Shown: positions 10,207 through 19,901, numbered from the stretch's first letter. The stretch: DNA of 25,057 nt from Pelargonium cotyledonis (GCA_036897625.1 JAYMTA010000704.1:1-25057); one strand, 5' to 3'. Notes: generated from the sequence alone by a model not told the origin. Made by a program: numbers and translations.

Positions 10207-11500
10207 GCTGCGCTTCAATATCTTCCCCTCTTTTATATGTCATTGTTTAAAGCGCCTAAAAAAGTCATTCATATCTTGGAGGGAATTGAGCGTAAGTTCT
10301 TGTGGAGTCACTCGGCGGAGTCAAGAGGACTTTGCAAAGTCCGTTGGGAAGCTGTGGTTGTTAAGCGAATTCTTGGGGGTCTCGGGATTCGTCAGTTTCA
10401 CCTCGCTAATATCAGTCTCATGGCAAAATGGTGGTGGCGCTTCGCCATGCAATCGAACTCTTTATGGAAGCGCTTCCTTTGCGAGAAGTACGGATGGGAT
10501 TCAAACTCATGGAGCCTGGAAAGCTTGGGTTCGTCCTACCTCTCTCCTATTATGTCATCGATTCTTGATCTCAAAAATTTGCCCAGTTTTTTGGACGTAA
10601 TTGGGGAGAAATCAATGCGTTGGGTGGTCGGTAATTGTCGCTCGGTAAAATTTTGGAGTGACATATGGGTCTCGGATCGCTCTCTTAAAATCATATTTGC
10701 CCACCTATATTCTGTCTGTTAATTCAAGACAGCTTCTGTTGCTTTCGTTCTGCCGATTTTGCTCTCTTCGCCGGAGACTCTTTTCAGGTGGCGGCTGTTC
10801 GTGTGGGAGGGCGAGCTGCTGCAAAGTCTATGCGACCTGCTGGACAGGCTCTCGCTAGCTCCCGTTGTACCAGATCGGCTCATCTGGTCTCACGCGAGGT
10901 CGGGCGCGTTCACTATCAAAACAGCTTTCGACGTGCTTTATCGGTAATCCCCTCACGTATGGTTCGTATGTTCAGCTGATATTTGGAAACATGTTATCCC
11001 TCCCAAAATTCAGAGTTTCGGCTGGCTGGCTGGCTGCCCTTGATAGTGTTCCATGTAAGTCATTTTTGGCTAATCGTCATGTGCTTCCTCATGGTCCAGA
11101 TCTCACGTGTAAATTATGTGATTCAAGCATTGAAACTTGCTCTCACTTGTTCATTCTATGTCCCTGGGCTTCACATGTTTGGTTTGGCATTTTGCTTTGG
11201 TGGGGAGTCTGCTTTCCGCTCCCTGACTCTTGCTTTGGGCTCATCACCTCTTGGCAGTCCGGGTTTTCGAGTTGGAAGGAAGTGCAGCGTGTTTGGGATT
11301 CTCTTGGCCTTATTTCTCTATGGCACATCTGGCTGGCCCGAAATGATTTGGTGTTCAAAGATCGATTCCCGAGTATTGGTGACACGATTCTTTGGATTCA
11401 AAGCTATAGTTTCTCTTTGCTTTCTAGTTTTGATTCTTCTTTTTGTAACTCGCATTTCAATTTTTGGCTAGCAAATCCATCACTCTCCTTGAGTGACTGA
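10207..11500 (+). pseudogene. LINE copy A ORF2 C-terminus (RT thumb to zf-RVT)
   Basis: Similarity resumes at 10207 with the RT thumb-side sequence LPLFYMSLFKAPKK, followed by GIERKFLW and LGIRQFHLANISLMAKWWWR. This is closely parallel to LINE copy C (15265-15520). In-frame stops occur at 10720 and 10945. The zf-RVT region (IWKHVIPPKIQSFGW, then CKLC...HLFILCPWASHVWFG) and the C-terminus WHIWLARNDLVF follow, with the stop at 11498-11500. A tandem GGCT tract at 11030-11045 carries one extra 4-bp unit compared with the expected reading, and this shifts the frame exactly there. It is a dead copy and encodes no RT catalytic motif. Confidence 0.85.
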
Positions 11501-11733
11501 TTGCTTCTTTGTACTTTTTATTTCTTTTATCCTCCGGGATTGTCAAATAAAGAGTACCACTTGCTTATCAAGAAAAAAAAAACTAGTCGTCGCTAATTTT
11601 TTGGGAGCGAAAAAAATATTGCAAGAAATATCCCGCCACAATCAGCGACAAAAAAATTAGTCATGACCGTCGCTGATCAACAACAGATTTTGCTCTATAG
11701 ATTTCGTCCTTGTTAAGCTATGTTCTTGTAGTG

Positions 11734-12300
11734 AAAGTTTTTTCAAATATATGATTAGAAGAAACTTTGAAAGTGAATATGTGAATGAAAAGAATGACCC
11801 AAAAAAAGAAGAAGAAAAAAAGTGATGTGGCGTTTTGTGATTTGTTGACAGCGGTGTCATGTTAACATCTTGATGATGTCACACTAATAAAATGATGTCA
11901 TGCTGACGTGGAAAAAATGTAGGTCTTGGTATTTAAGTTGACCTCACCCCTTTTTGAGGATCTTAACCGTTGACGAGCGATTATTTTGTATCTATTGTAT
12001 TTCCTAATTTAAGTTTTTAGAGAATTACTATACATTATACTTGTATACCATCTTTCAATCAACCAATATATACAAACTAATATCATTAGCACGTGACTCA
12101 AATTGAGTCCCTATTTGTATTTTTTTTTATTTGACACATCAGCAAAGATCATCAACAATGTAAATTTCTACATTAATGGGATTCAATTTGAGTCTTAAAT
12201 TATCATATAATATTTATTATATTGTGAGAATTTTTGTCTTCATTTTTTAAATGGTATTATATCATTGTCTAATAATAGAAAGCTCTCAAGAGGGCTCTAA
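11734..12300. other. AT-rich intergenic DNA with diverged repeat
   Basis: No gene seen. Bases 11820-11930 contain gatgtggc, gatgatgtcac and gctgacgtgg words like those inside Mutator-type ends, so this may be a MULE scrap. It includes one copy of the diverged repeat listed at 11972. Confidence 0.35.
11972..12072 (+). repeat. Diverged dispersed repeat, copy 1 of 2
   Basis: This roughly 100-bp segment resembles 16590-16684: shared blocks include agaattact(a)tatattatact, tgtat and tttcaatcaa(c/t)caa in the same order. The pair brackets the copia relic and LINEs B and C. It could be remnants of one LTR pair or simply two copies of an unknown repeat. Confidence 0.35.
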
Positions 12301-13459
12301 CCTCTTAGAGGTTTCACTACATCAATGATTTCTATACATTTTAGGACCCATTTAAAGTCCTAAAACAATTAGGATCTTCACTATTCGTTTATCACATCCT
12401 CATTTGGATTTTTTTTTTGCCACACATTCTTTTTCTGCGACTTTTCGACAACTCCTATGGTGTCATACTCATACTTAGGTGATCGCAGTGCTATTGTCTC
12501 TCTCACAAATAAAAAATCGGCCACTTTTCATCACTGCCAGCCCGATTTTTTGTACTCGCTCTTTGTCTTGGGGGAGCTTGCTCTCCCTCCATGGAAAAAG
12601 TCTCGAGGAAGAGCTATCTCCCACTCTCTCTTAATGAGGGGAGTCTTAGGGAAGCAAGACCTCACACCAACCTTGCGCACGCCCTCACACCTCACATATG
12701 TCTTCTTCACAAGCATCCAGCTTCCTCTACATGTGAGCAAGGAACTAAGACGTCATCACTCTACACTACGTATTTACGCTCACACACTCCTTCACCCGCG
12801 TCCATGCCAGTGCACTCGCGCACGACCCCGCACATAAGCTCGAGCCTCCCCCGGCATGTCCACCGCACACAACGTACATCTATTCATCTTGTGGCGTATA
12901 TCTGTGCACGATCCACTTCGCAAGGCCCGGCCGACTTCACGCCTCCGCATTAGCACAAACAATAAATCAGCTCACACTACCCTGCGCGCGACTGCGCACC
13001 TCGTCTGCACACAACTACTTTATGCATACGACTTTGCGCATATGCAAACACAGTCTTCTTCATGAATAGCTTTGTGTAGTCTCCATCCAAACATTAATAA
13101 GCATCAGGGCTCTCGCGCATCATGTTCTTTCACGTGCTCATGTACCCTCCCCGCCCCCCCCCCCCCCCCCCCCCGTGAAGCGTTGGTGCAAGCCTTCCCT
13201 AGTGTACTTCACTAAAAACGTTCCTGCGGGAGACCGCATCAAGCCTACCCTCGCAGTAATCCATGAGCATACATGCTCCCTGATCAATTTCTCCTACGCA
13301 ACTTCTAACACAAGTGAGATGGATTATGAGAAAACACGAAACCTTTTTTCCTTCATCTATAACACGAGGAATCGACTCCACTTCACCTAATGAACTTAAG
13401 GGTTCACAAAGAATGAAGAACTCGATTCCGAGAAGATGAATCAGTCTAAGGCTTAAGAG
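12301..13459. other. Unassigned, relatively C-rich region
   Basis: From about 12430 to 13200 the plus strand is unusually rich in C (ctcacacctcacat, gcacgaccccgcac and similar), unlike its AT-rich surroundings. Several overlapping 60-126 codon ORFs occur in different frames, but none resembles a known protein or outweighs the others, so I call none. It may be the non-coding body of an LTR-type element linked to the copia relic downstream. Confidence 0.35.
13154..13174. repeat. Homopolymer C21
   Basis: An uninterrupted run of 21 cytosines, preceded by ccctccccg. Such runs are rare in AT-rich plant DNA. The length in the assembly may be inexact because sequencing and assembly handle homopolymers poorly. 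Confidence 0.9.
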
Positions 13460-13476
13460 AATACGAGCTCATCAGT

Positions 13477-13752
13477 CTTATTACCATGTGGCATATTTGG
13501 TTAGCTGGAAATGGTTTGGTGTTTAACCACGAGTTCCCGAGTGTTGATGGGGTTCTTCTTCGCATTCAGAGCTTTGCTTATTCACTTATTATTTGTCTCG
13601 ATAGGTCTTTTTGTATTTCTTTTCCGCTTTCATCATGGGTCTCGAATCCGTTGACTTGCCTTGAGTGACGTCTTGAGACCGCACTTGACTTGTACTTTTA
13701 TTTTGCCTTTGAGCTTTATAAATAAAAGGTACCGCTTGCCTATAAAAAAAAA
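13477..13752 (+). mobile_element. 5'-truncated LINE copy B with 16-bp TSD
   Basis: The insert encodes only the C-terminus of ORF2 (WHIWLAGNGLVF, then IQSFAYSL, stop at 13666-13668), which is colinear with the end of LINE copy A. It then has an aataaa-containing 3' UTR, the shared tail ggtaccgcttgcctata and a poly-A run. The 16-mer atacgagctcatcagt is repeated without mismatch at 13461-13476 and 13753-13768. The insertion is therefore exactly bounded at 276 bp. The perfect duplication suggests a fairly young insertion, although the coding remnant is far too short to act. Confidence 0.92.
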
Positions 13753-13768
13753 ATACGAGCTCATCAGT

Positions 13769-14215
13769 TCAGTCTCCCAAGAGGTTGGATACTTAAATTG
13801 TTGGGCATTATGTTCTGATTGGGCGTGATCTTCTTCAAACATTTATGAATATTGTATTATTGTTGGAAGAAACTTAGTATCTCAAAAAGGTAAGAAACAT
13901 GTTATTGTAACCCAATTAAGTTTTAAGGCAGAATATCGTGCAATGACTCTAGTAACATGTGAGTTCATATGGATAAAATAATCGATTTAAGAACTAGAAT
14001 ACTCTGAAGTCACTCATATAGAGCTATAATGGACAATTTTTCTGCATGTTGCTTCGAATCCAATCTTTCATAAGAGGGCGAAACATATAAAGATTGACTG
14101 ACATTCTATTTGATTTTCTTTTTGTATAAATGCATAACCACGGGATACGTCAACTTTAATGACCAACTAGCTTATATTCCCACCAAATATTTTAAATTTT
14201 GTATGATGTTCCAAA
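13769..14215 (+). pseudogene. Ty1/copia RNase H relic
   Basis: One reading frame from 13811 gives CSDWA, a stop in place of the expected next residue, SSSN, then YCIIVGRNLVSQKGKKHV and KAEYRAM (13925 onward). This is the RNase H region at the end of plant Ty1/copia polyproteins. It continues in frame to HKRAKHIKID (14069-14098), a form of the conserved TKHIEVD block, then a stop. A frame further on reads YIPTKYF, recalling the usual ADIFTKGL end. At least three stops make it dead. The rest of pol is absent upstream. LINE copy B sits at its left edge. Confidence 0.8.
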
Positions 14216-14410
14216 ATATTAGGTCATAAATATGCATTATTTGAAAATTTTATAATTATAATAATGTTCATTCCGGAAAGTTATATGAAGTAAAAAAAAT
14301 TATGTCAATCAGACATCCGAACACAAATTTTTAAATTTTTAAAGTTTGAATCGTAAAATAAAAAGAGAAGACATGAGAATGAGAATCTCATTCCATCCAA
14401 CATAGGTGGA

Positions 14411-16387
14411 CATCCGGCCTATTAGTCTCATTTCAGCTCCTTACAAGATTGTAGCAAAAATTCTTGCCATAAGGGTTCGTGCGTATATCGGTGAACTCAT
14501 AAGCGACACCCAAAGTGACTTCGTCAAAGATCGTCAACTTCTGGATAGCGTTCTTATAGCGGAGAGGTAATTCATGCTGCTCGAGTTCGAAAAATTGAAT
14601 CAATGGTTCTCAAATTAGACTTTCAGCAAGCCTTTGATCGTTTAAATTGGGAACACATTGAGTTTCGTCTTCGTGCTATGGGGTTTGGCAAAAAATTCTG
14701 GTTCTGGATCAAATGTTGTCTGCATTCTCACATATCGGCTCTTGTCAACGGGTCCCCCTCAAGCGATTTCGCAATGACTCAAGGAGTGAAACAAGTGTGC
14801 CCTCTTTCGCCTTTTCTTTTCATCATAGTGGCTGAATCTTTGCATCTTTTACTCGCCAAATCTGAATTGCGAGGTTTATTTCGGGGCATTCGTATCGGGC
14901 CTTCCACTATTTCACATCTTCAGTTTGCAGACGACACTATTTTGTTCCTCGACGTGTCCTCTTCAGATGACTCAGTTTTTAATGTCAAGGGTATTTTAAG
15001 GGGCTTTGAGGTCGCTTCCGGGCTTAAGATTAATTACACCAAATCCCGGCTTATCGGCATTTGCTTATCTTCGGACCGGGTTTCTCGGATGGCCACGGAC
15101 CTAGGGTGTCAAACAGCTTCTCGACCTATAACTTACCTCGGCTTCCAATTGGGCTCCAACCCGAGGCGTCTTAGTGCTTGGTCGGGAATTATTGAGAATT
15201 ACAAAAAACGTCTAGCTATTTGGCAATCCAAATACATTTCTTTGGGTGGACGTGTGACTTTGATTCGAGCAGCATTATCATCGTTACCCTTATTCTACAT
15301 GTCTTTGTTTAGAGCTCCAAAGAAAATTTTAACTGCCCTTAAAGCTATCGAAAGAAAATTTCTATGGGCAGGAACCTCTTCAAACAAAGGTTTTTATAAA
15401 GTTAATTGGCGCCAAATTACTGAAAAAAGAATTCATGGGAGCTTAGGGATCAGGCAGCTTCATATTGCAAATATTAGCTTGTTAGCTAAGTGGTGGTGGC
15501 GGTTTTCATCACAATCGGGCTAGCTTTGGAAGTCGGTATTATGTCATAAATATGGTTGGGACGAGTCTGCATGGTCACTGGACTCGGTTTGTGCTCGGAG
15601 CCCCTCGCCAGTGATCAAGTCGTTATTGAATCTTCGTCACTTGCCGGGTTTTCAAGACTTAATTGGGTCTGGTAGTTTCAGTTGGGTCGTGGGTGACGGA
15701 AAGACCTGTTGTTTTTGGTCCGATAACTGGCTACCGGGAGGGAAGCTCAAAGACCGGTAGCTTCATGTTCTTTGTGTGCAGCATTCCAAAAAAGTTGCGG
15801 AAGCCCTCGGAGAACTGCAGCAGAATCCCTGTCCTCTTTTTCCTAGGCAGCTACGTGCATGGGAGATGGTTTGTTCGCTGGAAAATTATTTCCGTTAACG
15901 CGACCACCACCTGCAAAGTATGTGATGTGGCTTTTGAGTCTTGTGAGCATTTGTTTATTCATTGCCACTGGACCTCAAAAATTTGGCATGGGATTTTTTT
16001 GTGGTGGGGGGTATCAGCTGCTATGCCTCTTACTTTTTTTCATCTCCTCCTCTTCATGGGCTTCCATTTTGATCTCTGATTCCAGGCTCTGCATTAAGTT
16101 ATGTGAGGTGGTATGTTTGGTTTTCTTATGGGTAATTTGGTCATGCCGTAATGAGTTAGTTTGTTGCTACAATTTCCGTCGGTTCCGGATTCTATTACTC
16201 GTATTCAGAGTCTCTATTTTTCACCTATTTCTTGTGTCGATAGTTCCTTTATAACAGGCCTTAATTTTCATTCCTGGGTGGCTAGGCCTATCTCGTGTTT
16301 GACTTAAGGGTTAGTGCACTTTGTTTGTACTTTCTTTTAGACCTTCGGGTTTTTACAATGAAAGTTACCACGTGCTTATAAAAAAAA
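14411..16387 (+). mobile_element. 5'-truncated L1-type LINE copy C
   Basis: The copy begins inside ORF2 at the RT fingers, runs through palm, thumb and zf-RVT to the C-terminus, and ends with the shared tail gttaccacgtgcttata and a poly-A run (16380-16387). A possible short duplication, aggtgg (14404-14409 and 16387-16392), is weak. Both flanks carry gaatgagaat-type words (14376 onward and 16418 onward), so the host site may have been a MITE. It is related to, but distinct from, copies A and B. Confidence 0.88.
14415..16307 (+). pseudogene. LINE copy C ORF2 relic: RT and zf-RVT
   Basis: The frame from 14415 reads RPISLISAPYKIVAKILAIR. A one-base loss near 14566 shifts it, and from 14603 it continues VLKLDFQQAFDRLNW (palm motif A), QGVKQVCPLSPFLF (motif B, in which the usual QGDPLSP is altered), HLQFADDTILF (catalytic FADD at about 14924-14935) and GLKINYTKS. 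The thumb follows (LPLFYMSLFRAPKK, ANISLLAKWWWR). A TAG at 15521-15523 breaks the frame. Further frameshifts lead to the zinc region (CKVC...CEHLFIHC), and the expected C-terminus is readable to a stop at 16305-16307. The intact protein would copy element RNA at a nicked target. This copy lacks ORF1 and the endonuclease, and is broken. Confidence 0.9.
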
Positions 16388-16850
16388 GGTGGGAATCAAA
16401 TTGCTAAAGGGTGAGGGAATGAGAATCGGAATGGGAATGGATGTGATCTAATCCAAACACCATCAATGGGAATTCTATTCTCATTCCCATTCCAAAACCA
16501 AAATTTCTAATCCAAATGGTACTTTAGATGTCATCAAATTAAATTCATGTGCAACAAAGTTGGAACATATGATCTATGTGCTCCAGCCTGACGGGTGATT
16601 GATTGTATTTTCTAGTGTAGGTATTTAGAATTACTACTATATATTATACTCATTGTATATGTTTTTCAATCAATCAAAAAATACTCTCTTTTATCTCAAC
16701 TAGTCCAAAAGAAGGAGTTAGGAGATAGAGTCTAGGAAGTTACCGATATGACGTGCCTTGTCTCTAAGATCTTAAATCTTTTTTTTTATAAGTAAACGGA
16801 CTAATTGTGACTCGAATCTTAGACGTATAGAGTAGCAGACACCTTATGTC
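16388..16850. other. Intergenic DNA with MITE-like palindrome
   Basis: The 12-mer gggaatgagaat (16415-16426) is inverted exactly at 16477-16488 within a tract of ggaatggga words, a pattern common in plant MITEs. Copy 2 of the diverged repeat (16590-16684) also lies here. No gene seen. Confidence 0.4.
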
Positions 16851-17691
16851 CATAGGCGGAGCCACAGCCATGCATATGGGGTCAAGTGTCTTGCAAATAG
16901 CTAAATACATTATATTCTTTTACCATTTTCTATAATATGTTTAACGAATAGTGTATGTGCCCCATTCAAATTATGTAGTGCCCCATTTAAATTATGTAGT
17001 GTGCCCATTAAGGCTTATAAAAATAAATAAAATGATTTTAATTATCTTTTTCTAAAAGTAAAAGATTTTAATTATCTTTAAGTCTGTATACATATCATGT
17101 AATTATAATATTTTAATTCAATTTATGAGATAATTTTACGAAGATTTAGATTATCTTCATTGACAAATCATTCTATTAACAATGGTAATTATTTATGGCA
17201 ATATTACATTCTTATGGAGTAACTTTTTTTTTTTCTAAGATAGGTCCATTTATATTAATAACCGAAATCAATTACAACATTTTATCGGTCTATACTATTT
17301 TGTTTGACAAATTATTTTATTCACAAAGAAAAATAACTTTGACAATACATATAAGATTTATTTTTAAATTCAACTCAAAATTTTGATAACTTTTTTTTTC
17401 TTTAATCAAGTATAAATTGTGTGATTTATACTTTAATAAATTATTTTATCGATATAATGCATGTTTTAAAAAAATAATAATAATATAAAAATTCATCACA
17501 TAAAATTTGGAGTACGATTAATTGACAGTGTGATAGCAATTAAATCTATATGATAAAAAATTAAACAAAAAAATATATTATAATATTTAGTAAAAAATGA
17601 TATTGTATATAAATGTTCATGAAATTTTAATACTACCCTAGTACGTACCATGGTGTGCCCCCACTAACTTATTATCCTAAATCCGCCACTG
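16851..17691. mobile_element. hAT-like non-autonomous element (Tip100-type ends)
   Basis: The left end cataggcggagccac and the complement of the right end, cagtggcggatttagg, match the CAGNGGCGGA-type termini of plant hAT elements of the Tip100 kind. The interior is very AT-rich with no transposase. It contains a direct 21-bp duplication (tgccccattcaaattatgtag at 16958 and its near copy at 16979). C-rich words beside the right end (ggtgtgcccccac) are also usual for this group. The 8-bp flanks do not match, so the duplication has decayed or one boundary is off. Confidence 0.55.
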
Positions 17692-17884
17692 ACAAGAGAG
17701 TTAGCTAGCCATTGTCTTCTTTTCTTTATTACAAGTTCTTTAGTTAGTTAGCATTTAGTCTTTCCATCCAATTTCTTTTAGTTCCATAAACACTTAAAAT
17801 TTCCCTCATTTTCTAGACACTCTCCTAATATCCAAGTTCCTTCCATACTTCCATATTTTCATATACTCCACCAAAAACTAACAC

Positions 17885-18079
17885 ATGAACTCCATAAACA
17901 GGAACGGTTCAAAAACCAAGTATCGTGTTGGAGGCCTGATAGTTGAATTGGATTGTTCCAGTGAGAAGAGAGTTGTCACAACTGTGACATCTGCTGTCTC
18001 TACACCTATTCCTGCTGAAAATCGTCCCTTCTATTGCAGAGATTTCGTGTATGTAGTTCCACGTTCGCCTCCTGTGTAA
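17885..18079 (+). CDS. Small unknown protein candidate (64 aa)
   Basis: I do not recognise this protein. The ORF starts at an ATG in good plant context (aacacATGaac), after about 180 bases of T/C-rich leader-like sequence, and ends in TAA. The product begins MNSINRNGSK, has a mixed hydrophobic/basic body (KYRVGGLIVELDCSS) and ends FVYVVPRSPPV. Three points favour a real gene: codon use looks ordinary, composition is not low-complexity, and it lies just outside a transposon boundary with gene-like flanks. There is no signal peptide, membrane segment or known motif. It could instead be a chance ORF or one exon of a longer gene. Confidence 0.35.
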   Translation: MNSINRNGSKTKYRVGGLIVELDCSSEKRVVTTVTSAVSTPIPAENRPFYCRDFVYVVPRSPPV

Positions 18080-18846
18080 GGAATATTGGATCAACTAGCT
18101 GTTTTGGGGCCTCTTGCTTTATATGACTGTTTATTTTACTGATTACTGAAGTTTACATGTTAACATAAAGATTTCGATTTTATTTTCATGAGTTCTTCTT
18201 ACGTAATTTATTTAAAAAAAAATGTAGCCCATTATTGCTTTTGTCCAGTCTTAAAAGTAATTATGTGCATGTATATTTTTAACGTTTTGTGCACCAATTT
18301 TATGCTTCTTGACATAAACATGTTGCGTAGCTGAGAGGTGAAACTTGGAGGGTAGGATCCTGCACTATTCTTCTTGAACTCTTGACCCAGTAATTTGTTA
18401 TTCATTGCAAGTATTTTATTGGATTGAGCTGTTTTGTTGGTTTCGCTTCCACCATTACATGTACGTAGCATTTTTCTTTTAGATTCCCCTACTTCAACAT
18501 CAGTAGACAGTAATGTATTATTGTTGTTATTACAATGATATGGAGTTAGAACAAAGTCTATTTAATTATGGGTTTCATAGTTATAAATTAAAGAGATTAT
18601 AATCAAGATATTGGTATAATAACTTAGAGTTAGCTTGGAAGCCTCAAATGACAGCTAGCTGGTATCAATTGGGTGTACTTACAGACAAACAGTAACATTC
18701 ATTCCTTCACGTACATCTCTGTATTTGGGGAACCAGAAACCTTTAATTGAATTCAAGACATTTTGACCGTTGGGATGGATTATTGGAACTCAAAAGGGCC
18801 TTGCATTGAAAATGGACATTGAACCTCATCAGTTTCCTATAGTGCT
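18080..18846. other. Intergenic region and F-box gene promoter
   Basis: AT-rich, with no defensible ORF. The last part (about 18751-18825) is duplicated in part at 20930-21005, upstream of the F-box gene fragment, and so belongs to the ancestral promoter unit. Confidence 0.45.
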
Positions 18847-18855
18847 TATATAAAT
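18847..18855 (+). promoter_or_regulatory. TATA box of the F-box/LRR gene
   Basis: The motif tatataaat lies 53 bases before the ATG at 18908, a normal spacing for a short plant leader. Confidence 0.55.
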
Positions 18856-18907
18856 TAGAAAGGCATAGAAGTGAAAGAGTTAATAGTTCATTCAACAATA
18901 TAAGAAT

Positions 18908-19901
18908 ATGGAAGTAGAGGAAGGCAAATGGGAGAAGTTGCCCAAAAACTGCTTAGTTAAAATTCTTTGAGGAGTTGGGTTCGAATCGTTGCTGTATGAT
19001 GTTCCCTTTGTCTGCAAGTCATGGTACCATGCCTCTCTTGATCCCATGTGCCGGCAGGTACTTGATTTTTCTAAATTCAAACGACCCGACTCCATCATGT
19101 ATTCCTTTCTTCTTGAAGACGAAATAGTAGATGCATTCATCAAATCTGTAGCTGACCGAAGCCGTAAATCAGCAACCATGGTTGTCCTTCCATCGACCGA
19201 CTACTCCTCCCGCCAAGTAGTTAAGAGCTTGGAATACATCTCTAATGAGTATGTATATGAATGCTTAATCAGTTACATATTATAATTTACTGTATATTGT
19301 CTAATAATTTCTTATCAGGTGTCCGGATTTGAAGATTCTACGCCTACCACTTGGTCCGAATATGGATGGAAAAAAACGTATCACAGAGCTAATAGTTAAA
19401 TGGAGAAGCTTAGAGATTCTATATGTTGAAAATTACTCTCTTGTTGTTGAGATTCTTACTCAAATTCAACTTCACTGCAAGAACTTTGTCGGATTTTTGT
19501 GCGAAGGATATTGCGAGATTGGACATGCAGAAGCCTTGTCTATGATCAGTATACCTGGAATGAAGTATCTTCGATTTATGAAATGTTATATTCATCGCGA
19601 TGCTCTGGAGATGATCATTGTGAACTGCAAAAATCTGGAGGTGTTGGAGGTAAAAGATTGCATAGGATTTACAATAGACAGTGAGTTACTTAATCTTGCG
19701 TCTCACATCAAGTTATTTCAATGTGATAATTCTGGTTTGTACCAGAATGCTGTAGATATCTATTACCCCCCAGAAGGTAAAGATGTAGAGGATGGCTTGT
19801 CTGATTCAGATTTGTTTTTGCCACATAATGTTGTTGATGATGAGGTTCTTCGTGAGTTAGTACGTCAAAGTCTAGGAGATTTCGGTCTGAATTTTGACTA
19901 A
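18908..19901 (+). pseudogene. F-box/LRR gene (At3g48880-like) with one nonsense codon
   Basis: Exons 18908-19248 and 19319-19901 are joined by a 70-base GT-AG intron that splits a Glu codon, giving 307 codons. The N-terminus KWEKLPKNCLVKIL is an F-box start. Codon 21 (18968-18970) is TGA where the family has a sense codon, most likely Arg. The F-box then continues FESLLYDVPFVCKSWYHASL. Leucine-rich repeats follow (CPDLKILRLPLG, WRSLEILYVEN, CKNLEVLEVKDC), and the tail is acidic. Family members link target proteins to SCF ubiquitin ligases through Skp1. Apart from codon 21 nothing is broken, so the lesion is either recent, a sequencing error, or tolerated by starting downstream, which would remove part of the F-box. 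An active allele may exist elsewhere. Confidence 0.82.

Larger units (their letters stand above)
8280..11582 (+). mobile_element. L1-type LINE copy A, internally deleted
   Basis: In order: an ORF1 relic with an RRM, an endonuclease N-terminus, a deletion that removes the rest of the endonuclease and the RT catalytic part, the ORF2 C-terminal part with a zinc-finger (zf-RVT) region, a 3' UTR, and a poly-A tail at 11573-11582. Multiple stops and frameshifts make it dead. The 3' end agtaccacttgcttatcaag is shared with three other LINE tails in the window. The 5' boundary is approximate. No convincing target duplication was found, only a weak tagatgtcgc/tagtcgtcgc pair. It sits inside a CACTA-type element. 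Confidence 0.85.
8049..11733. mobile_element. Small CACTA-type element split by a LINE
   Basis: The right end, complement of 11723-11733, is cactacaagaa, the usual plant CACTA terminus. The left candidate at 8049-8059, cacaacaagaa, differs by one base. Inside each end are GCGACG-type subterminal words: cagcgacgg and tgtcgcaaatt near 8183-8210 on the left; cgtcgctaatt, cagcgaca and cgtcgctga between 11587 and 11680 on the right. Removing the LINE leaves roughly 310-380 bp, a MITE-sized CACTA derivative. The flanking triplets do not match (gca and aaa), so the left boundary is less certain. Confidence 0.55.

Noticed and set aside
10237..11500. Host gene with a zinc-finger and reverse-transcriptase-like product
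   Set aside because: The order thumb, zf-RVT, 3' UTR, shared LINE tail and poly-A, together with multiple stops, identifies a dead LINE and not a domesticated gene.
12457..12837. A 126-codon ORF in the C-rich region
   Set aside because: There are competing ORFs in other frames, no recognisable domain, and the skewed base composition favours open frames by chance.
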